Source: Coccinella septempunctata
Taxonomy: Eukaryota > Arthropoda > Insecta > Coleoptera > Coccinellidae
NCBI RefSeq assembly: GCF_907165205.1
Contig: NC_058194.1
Coordinates: 1,364,824 to 1,428,823, forward strand
Direction of reading: 5' to 3'
Length of the DNA: 64,000 bases
In this document: positions 21,526 to 33,938 of the stretch, piece by piece
How positions within the stretch are numbered: the stretch's first letter is position 1
Layout: each line of letters begins with the position of its first letter
Translations under genes and position numbers: made by a program
The notes under the pieces: model-generated
Told to the model about the DNA's origin: nothing
Databases searched by the model: none
The model's input: only the letters and a program-made list of their open reading frames with translations

Positions 21526-22794
21526 AAAAATAAGGACGATGCTGACTAAACACAATAAACATCACCCCAAAAGCTCAATAGAACGGACAGAACTGCCACG
21601 ACATCTTGGGGGTAGAGGAATTGTTGATTTGTCCAACCGTATGTCCCAGGAAATTGAAGGACTTCGAAAATATTTCTTGAGCAAGGCAGCTTCGTCAGAA
21701 CTCCATCGAGTAGTTTGTGTTGCTGATAGTTCTACACCATTAAAGCTACAACAGGATCACTTGGAAACCGTCGAACACTCTGCAGAAAGTAAAATGCAGA
21801 AACTGATTGGCAAACCTTTGCATGGGAGGCACCAGAACGAGGTCAACCATGATTACGTCGACATATCTGCGTCGAACTACTGGTTGACTTCCGGAAGGTT
21901 GTTTCCTGAGACAGAGGGCTTCATGCTCGCCATCCAGGATCAGGTGATTCCAACAAGAAATTACATGAAATATATCGCCAAGGATGCCTCAGTGGCGGAC
22001 GATAGCTGTCGTTATGGCTGTGCGACACATGAAACTATCCAGCACATCACCGGGGGATGTCAGAAGTTCGCGGGTACGGAATATAAAAATAGACATGATG
22101 CTGTTGCCAAGATTCTTCATCGAGAATTGGCACTAAAACACCAACTTCTAAGTTCGAAAAAGGTTCCTTATTACAATTACCATCCGGATGCTGTATTGGA
22201 AAATGAACATCACAAGCTCTACTGGGATCGCACGGTTCTCACAGACCGGAAAATAACCCAAAATAGACCAGACCTCATATTGCTCAATAAGGATGAGGAC
22301 AGAGCAATATTCATCGAAGTGGCAATTCCAAATAATAACAATCTTCTGGATAGGCACACTGAAAAAATTTCAAAATACAGAGATCTCGAGGAACAAACCA
22401 GAAGACAGTGGAAGCTGAAAGATATCAAGACCATCCCTATTGTCATTTCATCTACAGGCCTGATACCGGAAAAACTACTAGAGAACTCGAGGAAACTTCA
22501 GTTGGACGAAAATATCTATAGAGTCATGCAGAAGGCGGTTCTGCTCGGAACGTCGAGAACTGTACGCAAGTACATGGGGAATGCAGAGGAACACCGTCTG
22601 CTCCGACAGGAAGTGCGGGTGGAGCAGGAATCCAACAGACAGCAAGGAGCCGTTGAGCGACCCGGACCCGACCACCACCACGAGCCCGAAAACCTGAAAA
22701 GGGCTCCAACAGAGCTTAATCCTTTTGATATCTGAGATATCTGGGATAAGTGAATTTTCCTCTGGAGAGGAGTGTGAATGCCGCAAGGCTAAAG
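21526..22794 (+). mobile_element. 5'-truncated Dong/R4-like LINE copy
   Basis: This is the same family as 1-8100 but in the opposite orientation. It starts inside the ORF at 'aaaaataagg' and runs through the 3' UTR ('tctggagaggagtgtgaa', 'gcaaggctaaagt'), ending at a short (ATA)n. The 3' end next to a TAA-type repeat agrees with target-primed insertion into TAA repeats. Similarity to the other copy is high across the shared part. Confidence 0.85.
21539..22735 (+). pseudogene. Dong/R4-like ORF C-terminus: knuckle and restriction-like endonuclease (open)
   Basis: 398 codons without a stop. The CCHC motif CRYGCATHETIQHITGGC (C-x3-C-x7-H-x4-C) is followed by the endonuclease with RPDLILLNKDEDRAIFIEVAIP-like spacing, cut here for length: RPD, then FIEVAIP about a dozen residues later, as in PD-(D/E)xK-type R2 endonucleases. 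The C-terminus is acidic/histidine-rich (DHHHEPEN). Reverse transcriptase and N-terminus are absent, so it is a truncated gene that happens to stay open. It is a good reference for the damaged copy at 61-1275. Confidence 0.85.
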
Positions 22795-23789
22795 TCATAA
22801 TAATACTTTATTGTCCAAACAGGCTCTAGGCCCAATTACAGGACACTGATAATATCTTAAATTTATACAAACAGTAAAAAAATTAAAAACAAAATATTCA
22901 CATATACAGATAAGAAATGACAACAAATTCAACAAAAGAAAAAAAAAATATATTCTCGAATGAAAGTTTTGGAGGCTTAACTACTGCTACTGGGCCTCAA
23001 ACAGCAACGCTTTCAATTCCCTCCTGAATCGAGACAGACCGACAGAATTGGCATCTATATTTCGGTAGCACAGATTGAATCTATTGCACATCGAAAACAG
23101 TGTTATACGTGGTGTAGCCAAATAGAAACACTGGCTAAATCTGCTATTGACTCTAGGAACATGAAAGTTCAGCTGAGACAACAGGCCTGGAGAGTCAACG
23201 AGGTAATTCACCAACTTGTATACGAATATACAAGCGTAATAAGTTCTTCTGTCTTCGAGGGAAAGCAGATGGAAACGCCTCAACAATATTGTATTTTCCG
23301 TACCACGCTGGGGGTAGACATCAAGGCCTGTAACCTTGAACGAGAGGTACTTCATGAACTGACGCTGGACCGATTCGATGGACGGACGGATGAACCGCAT
23401 AAATGGGCGACCAAACAAGGTTGCCATACTCCAAACGAGAGTGATAAAACTTTTCTCGGTCTCGAAATCTTTACAACTTCTGCATATAAGTCCCAACATT
23501 TTCTTCGCAGACGAAACACTCATCTCAATATGAAATGCAAAATAAAGTTCTTGGTCGAAATAAATGCCAAGATCCTTACAAGAATCAGTCTTATTCAACG
23601 GAGTATTATTGATCGAATAGGCATACTTGACAGAGCTGTGTTTCCCAGAGAAAGTGAAAAAACTGCACTTGTCTATATTAAGGGGTAGTCGGTTCAACAG
23701 GCACCAGTTGGATAAAGTGTTCAGATCGTTTTGCAGAAGCATACAGTATCGCGTCCATATTCTTATTATTATATTCTTTCAAACGACGG
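22795..23789 (-). mobile_element. 3' part of a non-LTR retrotransposon (reverse transcriptase C-terminus)
   Basis: On the minus strand, 23742-22987 encodes 251 residues typical of the region after the LINE reverse transcriptase: LLQNDLNTLSNWC, LNIDKCSFFTFSGK, DLGIYFD, then a long thumb/C-terminal part ending ELKALLFEAQ. The 3' UTR contains AATAAA followed by a (TAT)n tail near 22795, which joins the Dong/R4-like copy. The upstream part is cut off exactly at the solo LTR (23790), and no continuation was found beyond 25745. Jockey/CR1/I-type origin is likely; the clade is unresolved. Confidence 0.72.
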
Positions 23790-25745
23790 TGTGACGAACC
23801 AGATTTTGCTCCGCCACAAAAAATTAAATTTTTCCACCGATACTTGCATAATAATGCCTGATAACCGAGATATTTTTGAAGGGGACCGAAATACTGTCAT
23901 AGGGGGTGTACCGATAACAATAGTTGTGTGTTAGATTGAAAGGAGCCTTACCGATAATTGTTAGTTCATAGTTTTCCACCGGTCAGTCCATGTTAGTAGG
24001 AAAGACCGTATCTCTTATGTTTTCAGAAATAATTTATTTTAATAATTCTTTCCGTTCTACCATTTTTTGTTTGCTCTGAAAAAGTTCTCATAACTTTTTC
24101 TACTTTCCTTCTCATCCGTTGCCTCTGTCTTTTTCTGGGCCAATTGAATAATCGTATCATTTTTGCTTTATCCAATGGATTGGTGAGTTTCCCATAGGGG
24201 GGAGAGTTTTTCCGAGTAGAGAGGGGATATTTCTTCGCGGCCCTGGAAGGTGAAGAGAAAAAAAAGAGACAATCGTTGTTGAGAGGTGAACGAGTGGAGT
24301 GTGTGCAAAGTTAGTAAAACCGTACTTACGAATCAAAGGAAAATCTAAGGCAAGTGATTGTTGAAATTATTACCGCTTCATTGCACCTTTATGGAATAAT
24401 ATTCTCTCTAGACTTTTGCTGGGCTGAAAATCCGAATTAACCGTAGATTGACCATTTCCTGCTGTATATAGCTTTCCGTTACCGTAGGGTGACATTTGGG
24501 TCCCAGGAGGACGTTGGGCCTCCCTGATTTCTCCGATTCCTGAATATTTGACCGTTTCATCCCGATTTCCAACCGTTTGAATTATAGTTATAGGTTAGAT
24601 TCGCCGAGCATAGAGTTGGGATTTCATAACCGTTAAATACCCTCACCGCCGGACTCTGTGGCCGCTGTTTGACAGCCAGCCAGCTTGAGGTCACCGAGAG
24701 AGAGAGAGAGATCGAAGGACACCGGATCATAGACAAACCACCGAGACAGAGATAGAGGGCGTACCCCGGTGAACTGGTGTTTTCAAATTTCGACCTGACT
24801 GAATTCCGTTGATTATTTTTAAAACCGTTCGTACTTTTCATTCAATTGTGTCTTGCCTTAGTTGAAATATTTTTCCGAAACCGTTCTTTGCACTTAGTTT
24901 AATTGAAACTTGACTTACTTCCGTATATTTTTCCGAAACCGTGTATGTTTCTTTGTACTCAGTTTAATTGAAACTTGACTTACTTCCGTATATTTTTCCG
25001 AAACCGTGCATGTTTCTTTGCACTCAGTTTAATTGAAACTTGACTTACTTCCGTATATTTTTCCGAAACCGTGCATGTTTCTTTGCACTTAGTTTAATTG
25101 AAACTTGACTTACTTCCGTATATTTTTCCGAAACCGTTCTTTGCAATTATTTTAATTGAAACTTGACTTACTTCCGTATATTTTTCTGAAACCGTGCATG
25201 TTTCTTTGCACTCAGTTTAATTGAAACTTGACTTACTTCCGTACATTTTTCCGAAACCGTTCTTTGCACTTAGTTTAATTGAGACTTGACTTACTTCCGT
25301 ATATTTCCGAAACCGTCCATTTTCCTGAAGTGAAATTTTGCCAGCCGTCCTGCGCCGACCAGACACAGCCGTTGACGTCCACCATTTGGTCTACCTGTAT
25401 ATTCTCTTTTGTGTATAGTTTATTGTAATAGAAATAAATAGTTGAACATTTATTTTTGTTGCCAATTATTTTGCCAGTGAGAGTCTATTTATCAAATCAG
25501 TTTCATCTAAGAGTTTAGTTAGAAGAGGTAAGTACTCTTTCTGACGCCTAAAGACCGTTGCAAAGCAGACACTTAGAAGACGCTACCGCCCTAGTCTTCA
25601 TAGATACCCTTCTCCACTGATACTCAAGTCTACCCGGGCTCTCCAATTCTTTGGGGATTCTGTGAGAGACGTGGGGTTTGACTGATTGCCCCACTGGCGC
25701 CCGAGCAACCGTAAGGAGCTGCCAGAGTACGAAAAGTCTATCACA
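23790..25745 (+). repeat. Solo LTR of the Gypsy family, inverted relative to the full element
   Basis: 1,956 bp from TGTGACGAACCAG to AAAAGTCTATCACA, matching the 5' LTR of the 9123-20449 element along its whole length, with about seven tandem units. No internal region adjoins it: the bases after it (acagttac) do not match the PBS. LTR-LTR recombination is the usual origin. Flanks (gacgg, acagt) show no 5-bp duplication. ACCG is frequent here on the plus strand, matching its sense direction. Confidence 0.88.
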
Positions 25746-26220
25746 ACAGTTACATAAGATACGATGATCCCGATACTGTTTGATCAATTGAATACGTGGC
25801 TGGAGCAACGTTGGAAGTTGCAAAATACGAAAATAAGAGAAATTTTAATGATTTTTGAAATACCTATATCAGAAAATTTTCACATCCAACGTTGTTCCGA
25901 AATGAGGAGAATATTTCTATAGATATTCCCGGAACTTATTTCGATCATATTAATCTATGTTTGCATTAAGTTCTTTTATATTTATATTCTATAATACAAT
26001 CAATAGCAGATAATTTAAGATTTTTTTAACAAATTCTGTTTTCGAATTGATTGATTGCGGTAAATATATATAATTATGAATTTTGGGATGAAGACTTGGT
26101 TTTTAAAAAACACTTTATTTACAATAGAGAATATTTGAATATTCTGTGTAAACTATGACTATCGACTAAGGCTCTAGATCTACTTCTTCACTGAAAGCAA
26201 GGAAGAAGATGCTTTTATAC
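25746..26220. other. Unassigned AT-rich sequence
   Basis: No coding content or family match. A 14-bp inverted repeat with one mismatch (ggagcaacgttgga near 25803 and tccaacgttgttcc near 25888) is the only structure noticed. Confidence 0.4.
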
Positions 26221-27833
26221 AAATATCTTATCTATAGGATGTGACTCAGCACTGCAGGTGTTCACTGCTGACTTTGCAGGCTGCAACATAGTCATATACA
26301 ATACTTATGGTTACGAGAAAAGCCCCACTTTGTGCATATTTGTGGATTTAATTAAGGCGTTCGACACAGTCAGCCATGAGTTGTTGCTTTTGGTCTTGGA
26401 AAGTGTAGGGTTTAGAGGAACTTCGGGTGAACTGCTACATAGTTATTTGGAAAAGAGGAGTCAACAAGTACAGATTGGAAATAAAAAAAGCGATAGTGCG
26501 TTTATTGAGTGTGATATTCCACAGGGAACTGTGTTGGGTCCCCTTTTGTTCGATCTCTACATCAATGAGGTCGAAATCGAAATTGATGGAGACATATTGG
26601 GGTTTGCAGACGATATACCCTGATTTACAGTGCCAAGGATTGGAAAACTCTGAAACATAAAGCAGAGATTGATTTTCTGAGGGTGATTAAATGGTTTGAT
26701 AGCCGTCTGTTGGCTATAAATTATGAAAAGACATATGTTAAAAATTGAGCGAAGCCCCCCTCCGACCTCTCTCTAGTCTACGCTCCTGACCAGCTCCGGT
26801 GGCCACGTATGGTACCACGATTCTGCGGTGCGCTGGTTGAACGACGCAGCGGCCCCACTTTCGGTGTTTTTCAGAAGTGAAAAACCACACATTTACACAT
26901 TTTCTCAAAAGATTCTCTTTGTTAGCTCCGTTGAATTGACTTCGCGCTGCTATCATTGTGATTTGTAACACCTCATTTTAAGTTCTCCTCTTTTAGTTGT
27001 TCTCAATTTTTAAGTCTTCTCGCACAATCCTGGTGCTAAATTGTTCTTCTCATAAGGTAACGTACACTCAGACTACTCAAAATTATTAATTACTCCATTT
27101 TCATGATAATTTCACTCTGCTGAAATAAGTCCACGTGCAAGAGATTGTAGAATCTTGAAATAGATTCATAATCCTTGCTAGCACCGCTCAACTGAAACGT
27201 CCACTCAAGACAACTCGAACCATTGCCGTCTCAAAAATATATATTTTATTATATTTCATAATTTACATAGATTTTCAGACTTCTCAAGATCTTCTCACAT
27301 GAAAATGGGTATGTAGCACCAGGATTGAAACTTCTCAAGTCCATCTCAATAAAATTGATTACTGATTCATTGTCTGCTCATAATATTCCTTATTGTAAAA
27401 ATCAGTTTAATCATTTTTAAGACAACTCTTATGATCACCTCGATGTACATATGACTAATTAATGTTGTTGAGTTTCAGATGAATGAATCCTCATATTCTC
27501 CAGGGTGGACCCTGGATGTAGCTGTTTTCTTCAGAATAGGACGTGATTTTTTTTTTTTTTATAGCAGGGGGAATCTGCGACCGTGAACACACGGGGCTCT
27601 ATCTCTCGCCCAGAGGAACCCATTTCTAGGGAACACTGTGGGGTTACTCACTCTCCTGAGTTCGCGACCCACTAAACCTAACCTGCTTTTTGTTGGTTCC
27701 GGGCATTAGCCTATAAACCATTTATCCCTTAATCGGTTGATTTCTTCTTGCACATTGTCGTGCTAGGGTTTTCATGTTCGTCCATTTCGGATATCTCTTC
27801 TTAGTATTGTTTTAATAAGTTGTCGTACTCATT

Positions 27834-30545
27834 TTAATCTCTCCTCAATTGATCTCTCGGTCTCCTTTTGTAAATTCTCATTCTTCTTCTGTCTTCCTCC
27901 GGATCGTAGTCCACTAGTCTCCTGAGTTCTTCGTTTGGATGTTCCTTCGCTGTTTCGAATAACTTTTCAGCTTTCCTCTTCATAAATTCGGTGATGGTTT
28001 CCCACTTCAAATCTCGATATATCTGTTTGTTCCTGACAAACCAAGGCGCATCTATGGCACATCGTAGTAGCTTGTTTTCTGTTGCCTGAATTCTTTGTAT
28101 ATGGCTCTTTGCCGCGGATCCCCAAGCACCTGATCCTTAAGTCAGTTGCGGTCTAGCAACGGCTTTGATTATTTTCAATTTTGTCTCATTTGACATGTGG
28201 CTCTTTCTACCTATCAGCGGGTAGAGCATATTCATCGCTGCCTTGGTTTTGTCAACGGCTTGTTTGATATGGCTTCTCCATGTTAGACCTTTGTCTAGGG
28301 TGATACCCAAATATTTTGCTTCGTTTTTCCATTCGATTTCTTCTCCATCTACCTCTAGATTTGTTGTAGTTCTTAGTCTCCTCTTCTGCAGTAATATCGC
28401 TTGGCTCTTTTGTCCGTTGAGTTTTATTTTCCATTTAATACACCAGTCATTTATTTCATCTATAGCTTCTTGTAACATTCCTTCTATAATTTCTGGCTTG
28501 CGATGTCGCATTGCGATTCCTGTGTCGTCGGCATATAGTGTCAGCATAGTCCTTGGAGATTTTGGTATATCGTGAATATATATGTTATACAGTAACGGCC
28601 CAAGTACTGACCCTTGAGGCACCCCTGCTTCCATATATCTGGTTGTGGAGTTTTCTCCTTCCACTTTCACGTAGAATCTTCTGTTCCTCAAATAATTCCT
28701 AATCAAATTGCACAGTTTCATTGAATATCCAGCATATCTCATTTTGTAAATCAATCCTTCATGCCATACTCTGTCGAATGCTCTGGCGACATCTAGTAGT
28801 ACAAGACCGGTTGCTTGTTTATTTTGGAATCCTTCTGTTATGTATTCTGTGAGTCTCAGTAATTGCTGTTCAGTTGAGTGGTCTCTTCTGAATCCGAATT
28901 GCTCTGCTGGAATGAGATTCAGATTCTCAGTTTCTTCTGTAAGCCTCCTAGCGATTACCCTTTCTACTACTTTTCCTAGGGCGGACAATAAACTTATCGG
29001 CCTGTAGTTTTGGGGGAATTTCTTATCTTTGCCTGGTTTGTTGAACACTATGACTTCTGCAGTTTTCCACTTTTCCGGATAGTGTTCAGTCCTCATTATA
29101 CCGTTTGCAATATTTGTGAGAGCAGCTATACCTTTTCTAGGTAATTTCTTCAACATAGCATTCGTTATTTTATCACTTCCGGGAGCTTTTCTATTTTTCA
29201 AGCTTCTGATTATCTCTTTTATTTCAAATGGAGAAGTTGGTTTTTCTATTTTGTCGTCTACTGGTGGTTCGTCCATTTCTTCTTCGTTGTTCTCTACAAG
29301 ATCTTCCAGCTCGTCATTATCGTCATCAGGTCTGTAATTTATTCTCGATTCTCTTTCTATCGAGTCCGCCAGTGCTTCTGCTTTATCGATATTCGTATAT
29401 GCCATTCCTCTTTCTCCGTGCAGAGGTGGTATTTTAGTCTTTTCTCTTCTCAGACATTTTTGCATTTTCCATGCAGAATGATCGATAGTATTTAGTTCTT
29501 GAACTCTTTTGTTCCATCTATTTGTTCTCATGTCCTTCAGGGCATTTTTTAGAACTTGGCTGTGTCGGTTTAGATTTCTCTTATTTATATCTGTTTTGTT
29601 GAGCCTGTATGTTTTTCTTAGTCTCCGATTCTCCCTGATGAGATCTTTGATTTCTCTGGGTGTATCACCGTGTGGATGTATCGGTGCTGGTCTCGTTATT
29701 TTCTTTGTGCTCTTTTTGTAGGCATCTATTATATTCTTTTCTAGTTTATCAACTGCTCTTTCTAGGTCTTCCGGTGTGTTGATTGTCGGTATTTCTGTTA
29801 CCTCCGACTGTATCAGATGGCTATATTTCGTCCAATCGGTGTATTCTCTTGTTTGCATTAGTTCTCTTCTTGGCCCATCTTTTATTGTTAATTCGATGGG
29901 GTTGTGGTTAGAGGTTCCGTCCCACAAGGTCTCTATCGAGAATTCTCTAGTGATATTTTTCACAATTGCGATATCAATTATATCTGGTAATCCATTTCCG
30001 AATGCTAGGTACGTTGGTTCTTCAGGTCCAATAACGATAGCTTCATGTTTTTCAGCGAGATCTTTCAGTTTTCTGCCATTTCTGTTTTCCATCCTGCTGT
30101 TCCATTCTGGAGATTTGCAATTAAAATCTCCGATGCAGATTTTCGGGTTTGTTCCATCTAGTAAGTTGTTGATTTCTTCTTCCAATAGGTTATTTGGGGG
30201 TCTTTTATATGCCGATGTGACTTCGACTCTTTGTCGATTTATTTCAGCTACAATCGTCACTGTTTCTATTTGTGACTCGTCAGATCTTCCTTTAAAATAG
30301 TGTTTCAGATCTCGTCTAACCAGTAAGGCAACACCTCCCCCAGTGTTTGCGATTCTGTCACATCTATATATCTCATAATTCATGATATTCAATCGCGTAT
30401 TTGGTTGTATTCTTGTTTCCTGTAAGGCTATAATATCAGGTTTTCTCTCTGATATTATTTCTTCTATCTCGGGTTTTCGAGTTCTGACCCCGTTTATGTT
30501 CCAGGAGACTATTTTAAGGGAATTTTTCCTAGTTGTATGTTCCAT
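27834..30545 (-). pseudogene. Jockey ORF2: AP endonuclease and reverse transcriptase, one nonsense codon
   Basis: The frame is open from ATG at 30545 to a TAA at 28137-28139 (802 codons). Read through that codon it continues in frame for about 100 further codons to the stop at 27834. The readthrough part (GSGAWGSAAKSHI, APWFVRN) is typical of Jockey C-termini, so the TAA is a point mutation. Endonuclease: SWNINGVRTRKPE, ALQETRI, IGDFNCKSPEWNS, SNHNPIEL. Reverse transcriptase: NYRPISLLSALGK, LLDVARAFDRVWHEGL, GVPQGSVLGPLLYNIYIHDIP (motif B, intact) and YADDTGIA (catalytic YADD). It would act in a cytoplasmic/nuclear RNP for target-primed reverse transcription. Confidence 0.9.
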
Positions 30546-30547
30546 TA
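30543..30547 (-). promoter_or_regulatory. TAATG stop-start overlap joining ORF1 and ORF2
   Basis: The ORF1 stop TAA and the ORF2 start ATG share one base. Such junctions in insect LINEs are associated with termination-reinitiation translation of ORF2; this mechanism is inferred for this copy. Confidence 0.75.
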
Positions 30548-31937
30548 TTTCAGTTTACTGAACATTCCTTGGAGTTTTTTCTCCATCTCTCTTTCAATTT
30601 TCAACATGATTTTGTTGAAAATTTTTTCAGTAAAAGTGTCTAAATCGTCGGCGGATTCAGAGACTTTTCTGTTTTCTTTTGTTTTGTTGATCGTAGGTTT
30701 AGCTTGGGGCATTTTCGGTGTCTCCTTCTTCTGTACTGGTTTGGGTACTTCTTTTTTCTTGTCGTCTACTTTGGAGGGGGTGGGCTTCTTTTTCTCCTGG
30801 ACTTTTAGAGGAATCGTGCTCTGCTGAGCCGATTTCTGGCCTGTTTTCCTCTTCCTTGTAACTAATTTGAATTCGCTACATCCTTTGTAGCTTGCTGGAT
30901 GGCCTTCTTCACCGCACAGAACGCATGTGGCATTTCTCTCCTCACCTTTTCTGGTAAGTTCGCAATCTTTGGTGCAATGATTGCCCAAACATTTGACGCA
31001 TCTGTATGGAAAAGAGCACTTGTTTTGGGCATGTCCGTACCTCGGACATCTGAAGCATTGGCTTGGATTTTCTGCCCTTCTTTTTGATTCCACTACAATG
31101 CAGAGATTGTAGAGGCGTCTTATTTCGAAAATCTCCTTTCTCTGAGTTTTTACCAGATAAGGGTATAAACTTTTTGGTTTTATTGGATGTCATTCTGGAC
31201 ACCTCGGCGTCATGGATTCCTTGGACCTTTAGATCATTTTTTATTAAATCTAGGTCAGCATCTATTGGGAGATGTCTTATAACTGCATATATCTTTTTCT
31301 CTTCCTCCATCTGGTACGTGAAGTACTCCTTACCAATCTGGTCAAAATATTTTGTTATGTTCCTGTAGTCGTCCACAGTCGAGGCTACGATCCTGATCCC
31401 GTCTTTTACGACGGTTGCTCTGTTGTAGCTGAATTTCTTCAAGTAGAGAGCTTTTGAGATCTCTACCCAATCGGCTGTACCCATCGTCGTGATGGGTGGA
31501 ATTTTATCTTTTTTAGGTAACTCCGTCGCTTTTTTTGCGGTCTCGTCGTCTGAAGATGAACTTTCTTTACGCGCGCGTTTTGTGGGCGGCGCGTTCTGGG
31601 TTTTAGCAACTTGAGTTGCGAAATTTCTCTTCTTCTCCGGTTCTGGAGCTACTTCCTGTTTGGAGGAATTTTTGGGGACCGCTACCGGCTTTGCAATTTC
31701 TGCAAATGTGGGGGATTTCTGTGCCGTATTCTGTTTTGCAATTTCAGCAAAACTAGGGGATTGAGGAGCTTTATTCTTGTTAACTTCCTCTCTCAAGAGG
31801 CGTATCTCCCCGACCAACTGAGACACGGTTTCAGTCAGTTTATTTATTTGAGCCTTCAACTGCCCATTCTCTTCTTTGAGCCTTACAAGCTCCTCTGCAT
31901 CTCCATCGCTAAATTCTTCGGTGTCCGTAGCTTCCAT
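30545..31937 (-). pseudogene. Jockey ORF1 (Gag-like) with coiled coil and three zinc knuckles, one frameshift
   Basis: The start is at 31937 (MEATDTEEFSDGD). Residues about 15-60 form a heptad-rich coiled coil (LKEENGQLKAQINKL). A basic/serine linker follows, then an RRM-like region (VIRHLPIDADLDLIKNDL). The frame shifts near 31155: the fragment at 8238-9122 has two extra bases there and reads straight through. The second open part holds three CCHC knuckles (CFRCPRYGHAQNKC, CVKCLGNHCTKDC, CVLCGEEGHPASYKGC), then a lysine/proline-rich region and a terminal coiled coil ending at 30545. Jockey-type ORF1 proteins bind element RNA. Confidence 0.88.
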
Positions 31938-32422
31938 GTAGGAGCTCTCATTGTCTGAGACCTCCGATATGGCTTTTTGTCCGTATTGTACTATATGAGG
32001 TATTTCGGAATAATAATGAATATTGGAAATCCTTACTACTATGTTACTATTAAGCTATGTGGCTAAATTAAATATTTTCTATACTATCAGAAAAATAAAT
32101 CGACTCACCAGTGATATCCGTGGAACCAGCGATCTTGGGATCTGGACTCGACACTGAATACACTGAATTTGAACGAATTTCCGCTCTATAACACATACAC
32201 TTATAGAATTCACAAAAAAAAAAACTTCGGAAGTTTCGTAGACGGAATCATAAATTCCGCAGCTTCGCCAGTGTACACTTTCACCTCCGCTTTCACTTTT
32301 ACGGCACTGTGACACTTCGACTTTCTCTTTTATGACACTTCGACTTTCTCGTCCGCTTTCTCTTTTATAGCACTAGGAGCACTGTAGCACGTCTTCTCTT
32401 GTCAAGCGAATGACTCGGAATG
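31938..32422 (-). promoter_or_regulatory. Jockey 5' UTR / internal promoter region with short tandem repeats
   Basis: 485 bp from the CATTCCG start to ORF1. Between about 32283 and 32372 there are two or three imperfect copies of a unit containing 'ataaaagagaaag' and 'tcgaagtgtca' in the sense direction. The extreme 5' base composition and CATT start fit a TATA-less initiator promoter, inferred from the clade. Confidence 0.55.
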
Positions 32423-33938
32423 ATAGGACGTGAACACCTCAACTTTAGTTAAACAATCAGTGATATTGCTCGATACACCTCGACCTAGGCTCCACCCTGG
32501 AAAGTCTGCTCGAATACTCGAGTCTACTCATTTGGTATGGTCTACTCATTATAATATGTACTCTCGTTGGTTCTTTTCTATATTCATTCATCGGACTCAA
32601 CATACATGTTAGTTTTCTCAGCCTTCAGCACATCTCAAAATCTACGATTAGAGATTTATTTAACTCAGTACTCTCATGACTTCTCTTAATTTATCAATTG
32701 TTTCTTCTATTTTTCTGATGAACGTTCTAATCGTTCTTACTTGTAAGCAGTTCGTCTCTGTACATGTTGAATTCATTGATAAATTTTTGCACTCTTCAAG
32801 ATCATCTCAATGTATATGAATTATACTATGTTCTTCTCATATTAATTATGATTGTCCTTTTCATTTAATTAATTATTATTGAACTTCTCATTTAATTAGA
32901 ATTTATTCCCTTTTTCATATTATTTTCAATATTCTAGTGCTTCTCAAATTCATTAATTCTGTGCTTCTCATTTAACTTGTGCGACTCTTGTTCTGCTCAT
33001 ACTTACATTAACATTATTGATCAACTCAAATTTAATGTATCGATTTCTCGTTGATGATCAGACTTAGACATTGCAGTTTCACCTCTGGCCTATTCCTCTG
33101 TACTCTCGCGTCTTCTCTTTAAAATTCAGTATTCTAACCTTCGCGTTTTCTGATAGAAAAAAGAGGCTCTCGCAATCAATTTTCAATTGATTGCCCTATC
33201 ACTGTGTAACCGTTGTGTTGATATTGGATTTATTGAACTCCTCAACGTCTAAGTCTGACATCAAGTGACTTCTCATTTGAACTGCTGGACCATCTCTTGT
33301 TTTTAGTTGGATATTGTCTCTCTGAGTTCATAGATGTGGTTAATATTAGTTGCTTTTACTGTATGAGCTTCATGCAGGTGACATATTCATTTTATGATTG
33401 TGAACGATACTCAATAAATGTTTTTATACCATCTCCAACTCAATTATCTTTTCATACAGTCCACTACTCTTGAATTACAAAATCATAACACCCTCTATTT
33501 TGAACAACATACTTCATGCCGTTTACATCATATGCGCCATATTTACCACAGTTCCAGGCTAGTAAAATAATTTGTTATGGATCCCCAATAGAGATCACAA
33601 TAAAGTCTAAAATCAGGTACCTTGGGGTGTACCTTGACAGTCACCTCAGATGGAGTGAACAAATAAATTATGTAACTAAAAAGCTACGAAGTATTATGTG
33701 TAAGATCAAATATTTGACTCAGGTACTTACCTTGGAACAGCTGAGAATATTATACTGCGCTTTGGTGGAAAGCCATCTGGAGATATGGAATTATAGCGTG
33801 GGGTTCCGCATTGAAAGTTTATGTGAGTGTAATGACCGTCTGTTATTTAGATTTTTTATAATTTTAGGAGGAAAAGTTTTCGTGTCTGGACAAGAGTTTT
33901 ATTTTTTGACAATCAATCTTTTTTTTTAATATACACAC

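Larger units (their letters stand above)
27547..32422 (-). mobile_element. Full-length Jockey-clade LINE with 11-bp TSD
   Basis: A minus-strand element with poly(A) (poly(T) at 27547-27561 on the plus strand) and a 5' end beginning CATTCCGAG at 32422. The duplication ATAGGACGTGA flanks it at 27536-27546 and 32423-32433. It has a 5' UTR of about 485 bp, ORF1 with three CCHC knuckles, a TAATG junction, ORF2 with endonuclease and reverse transcriptase, and a 3' UTR of about 290 bp. CATT-type starts with a downstream internal promoter are usual for Jockey-like LINEs. A 2-bp deletion in ORF1 and one nonsense codon in ORF2 inactivate it, but the clear TSD and low damage imply a fairly recent insertion. 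Confidence 0.92.
26736..33506. mobile_element. LTR-like unit (probable solo LTR) with 5-bp TSD ACATA, split by a Jockey LINE
   Basis: The unit begins TGTTAAAAATTGAG and ends TTTTGAACA (TG...CA). It is flanked by ACATA at 26731-26735 and 33507-33511, and the host LINE frame is restored when it is removed. Without the nested Jockey element, about 1.9 kb remains (26736-27546 and 32434-33506). Both parts share a strongly strand-biased wealth of CTC/TCTCA words on the plus strand. No protein domain, internal LTR pair or PBS was recognised. A solo LTR of a BEL/Pao- or Gypsy-type element is the simplest reading; a short non-autonomous LTR element is possible. Confidence 0.7.
26221..33930 (+). mobile_element. 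CR1-like LINE reverse transcriptase fragment split by a nested LTR-like insertion
   Basis: 26258-26735 encodes motif A (FVDLIKAFDTVSHELL), motif B (IPQGTVLGPLLFDLYIN) and motif C (FADD), with a frameshift just after FADD. The frame breaks at the codons for NYEKTY and resumes at 33512 with FMPFTSYAPYLP, RYLGVYLD, and the thumb region to ALVESH, where another frameshift occurs. Removing 26736-33511 joins the codons exactly. The 5' and 3' ends are missing. It is related to, but distinct from, the LINE at 1277-5705. Confidence 0.82.
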
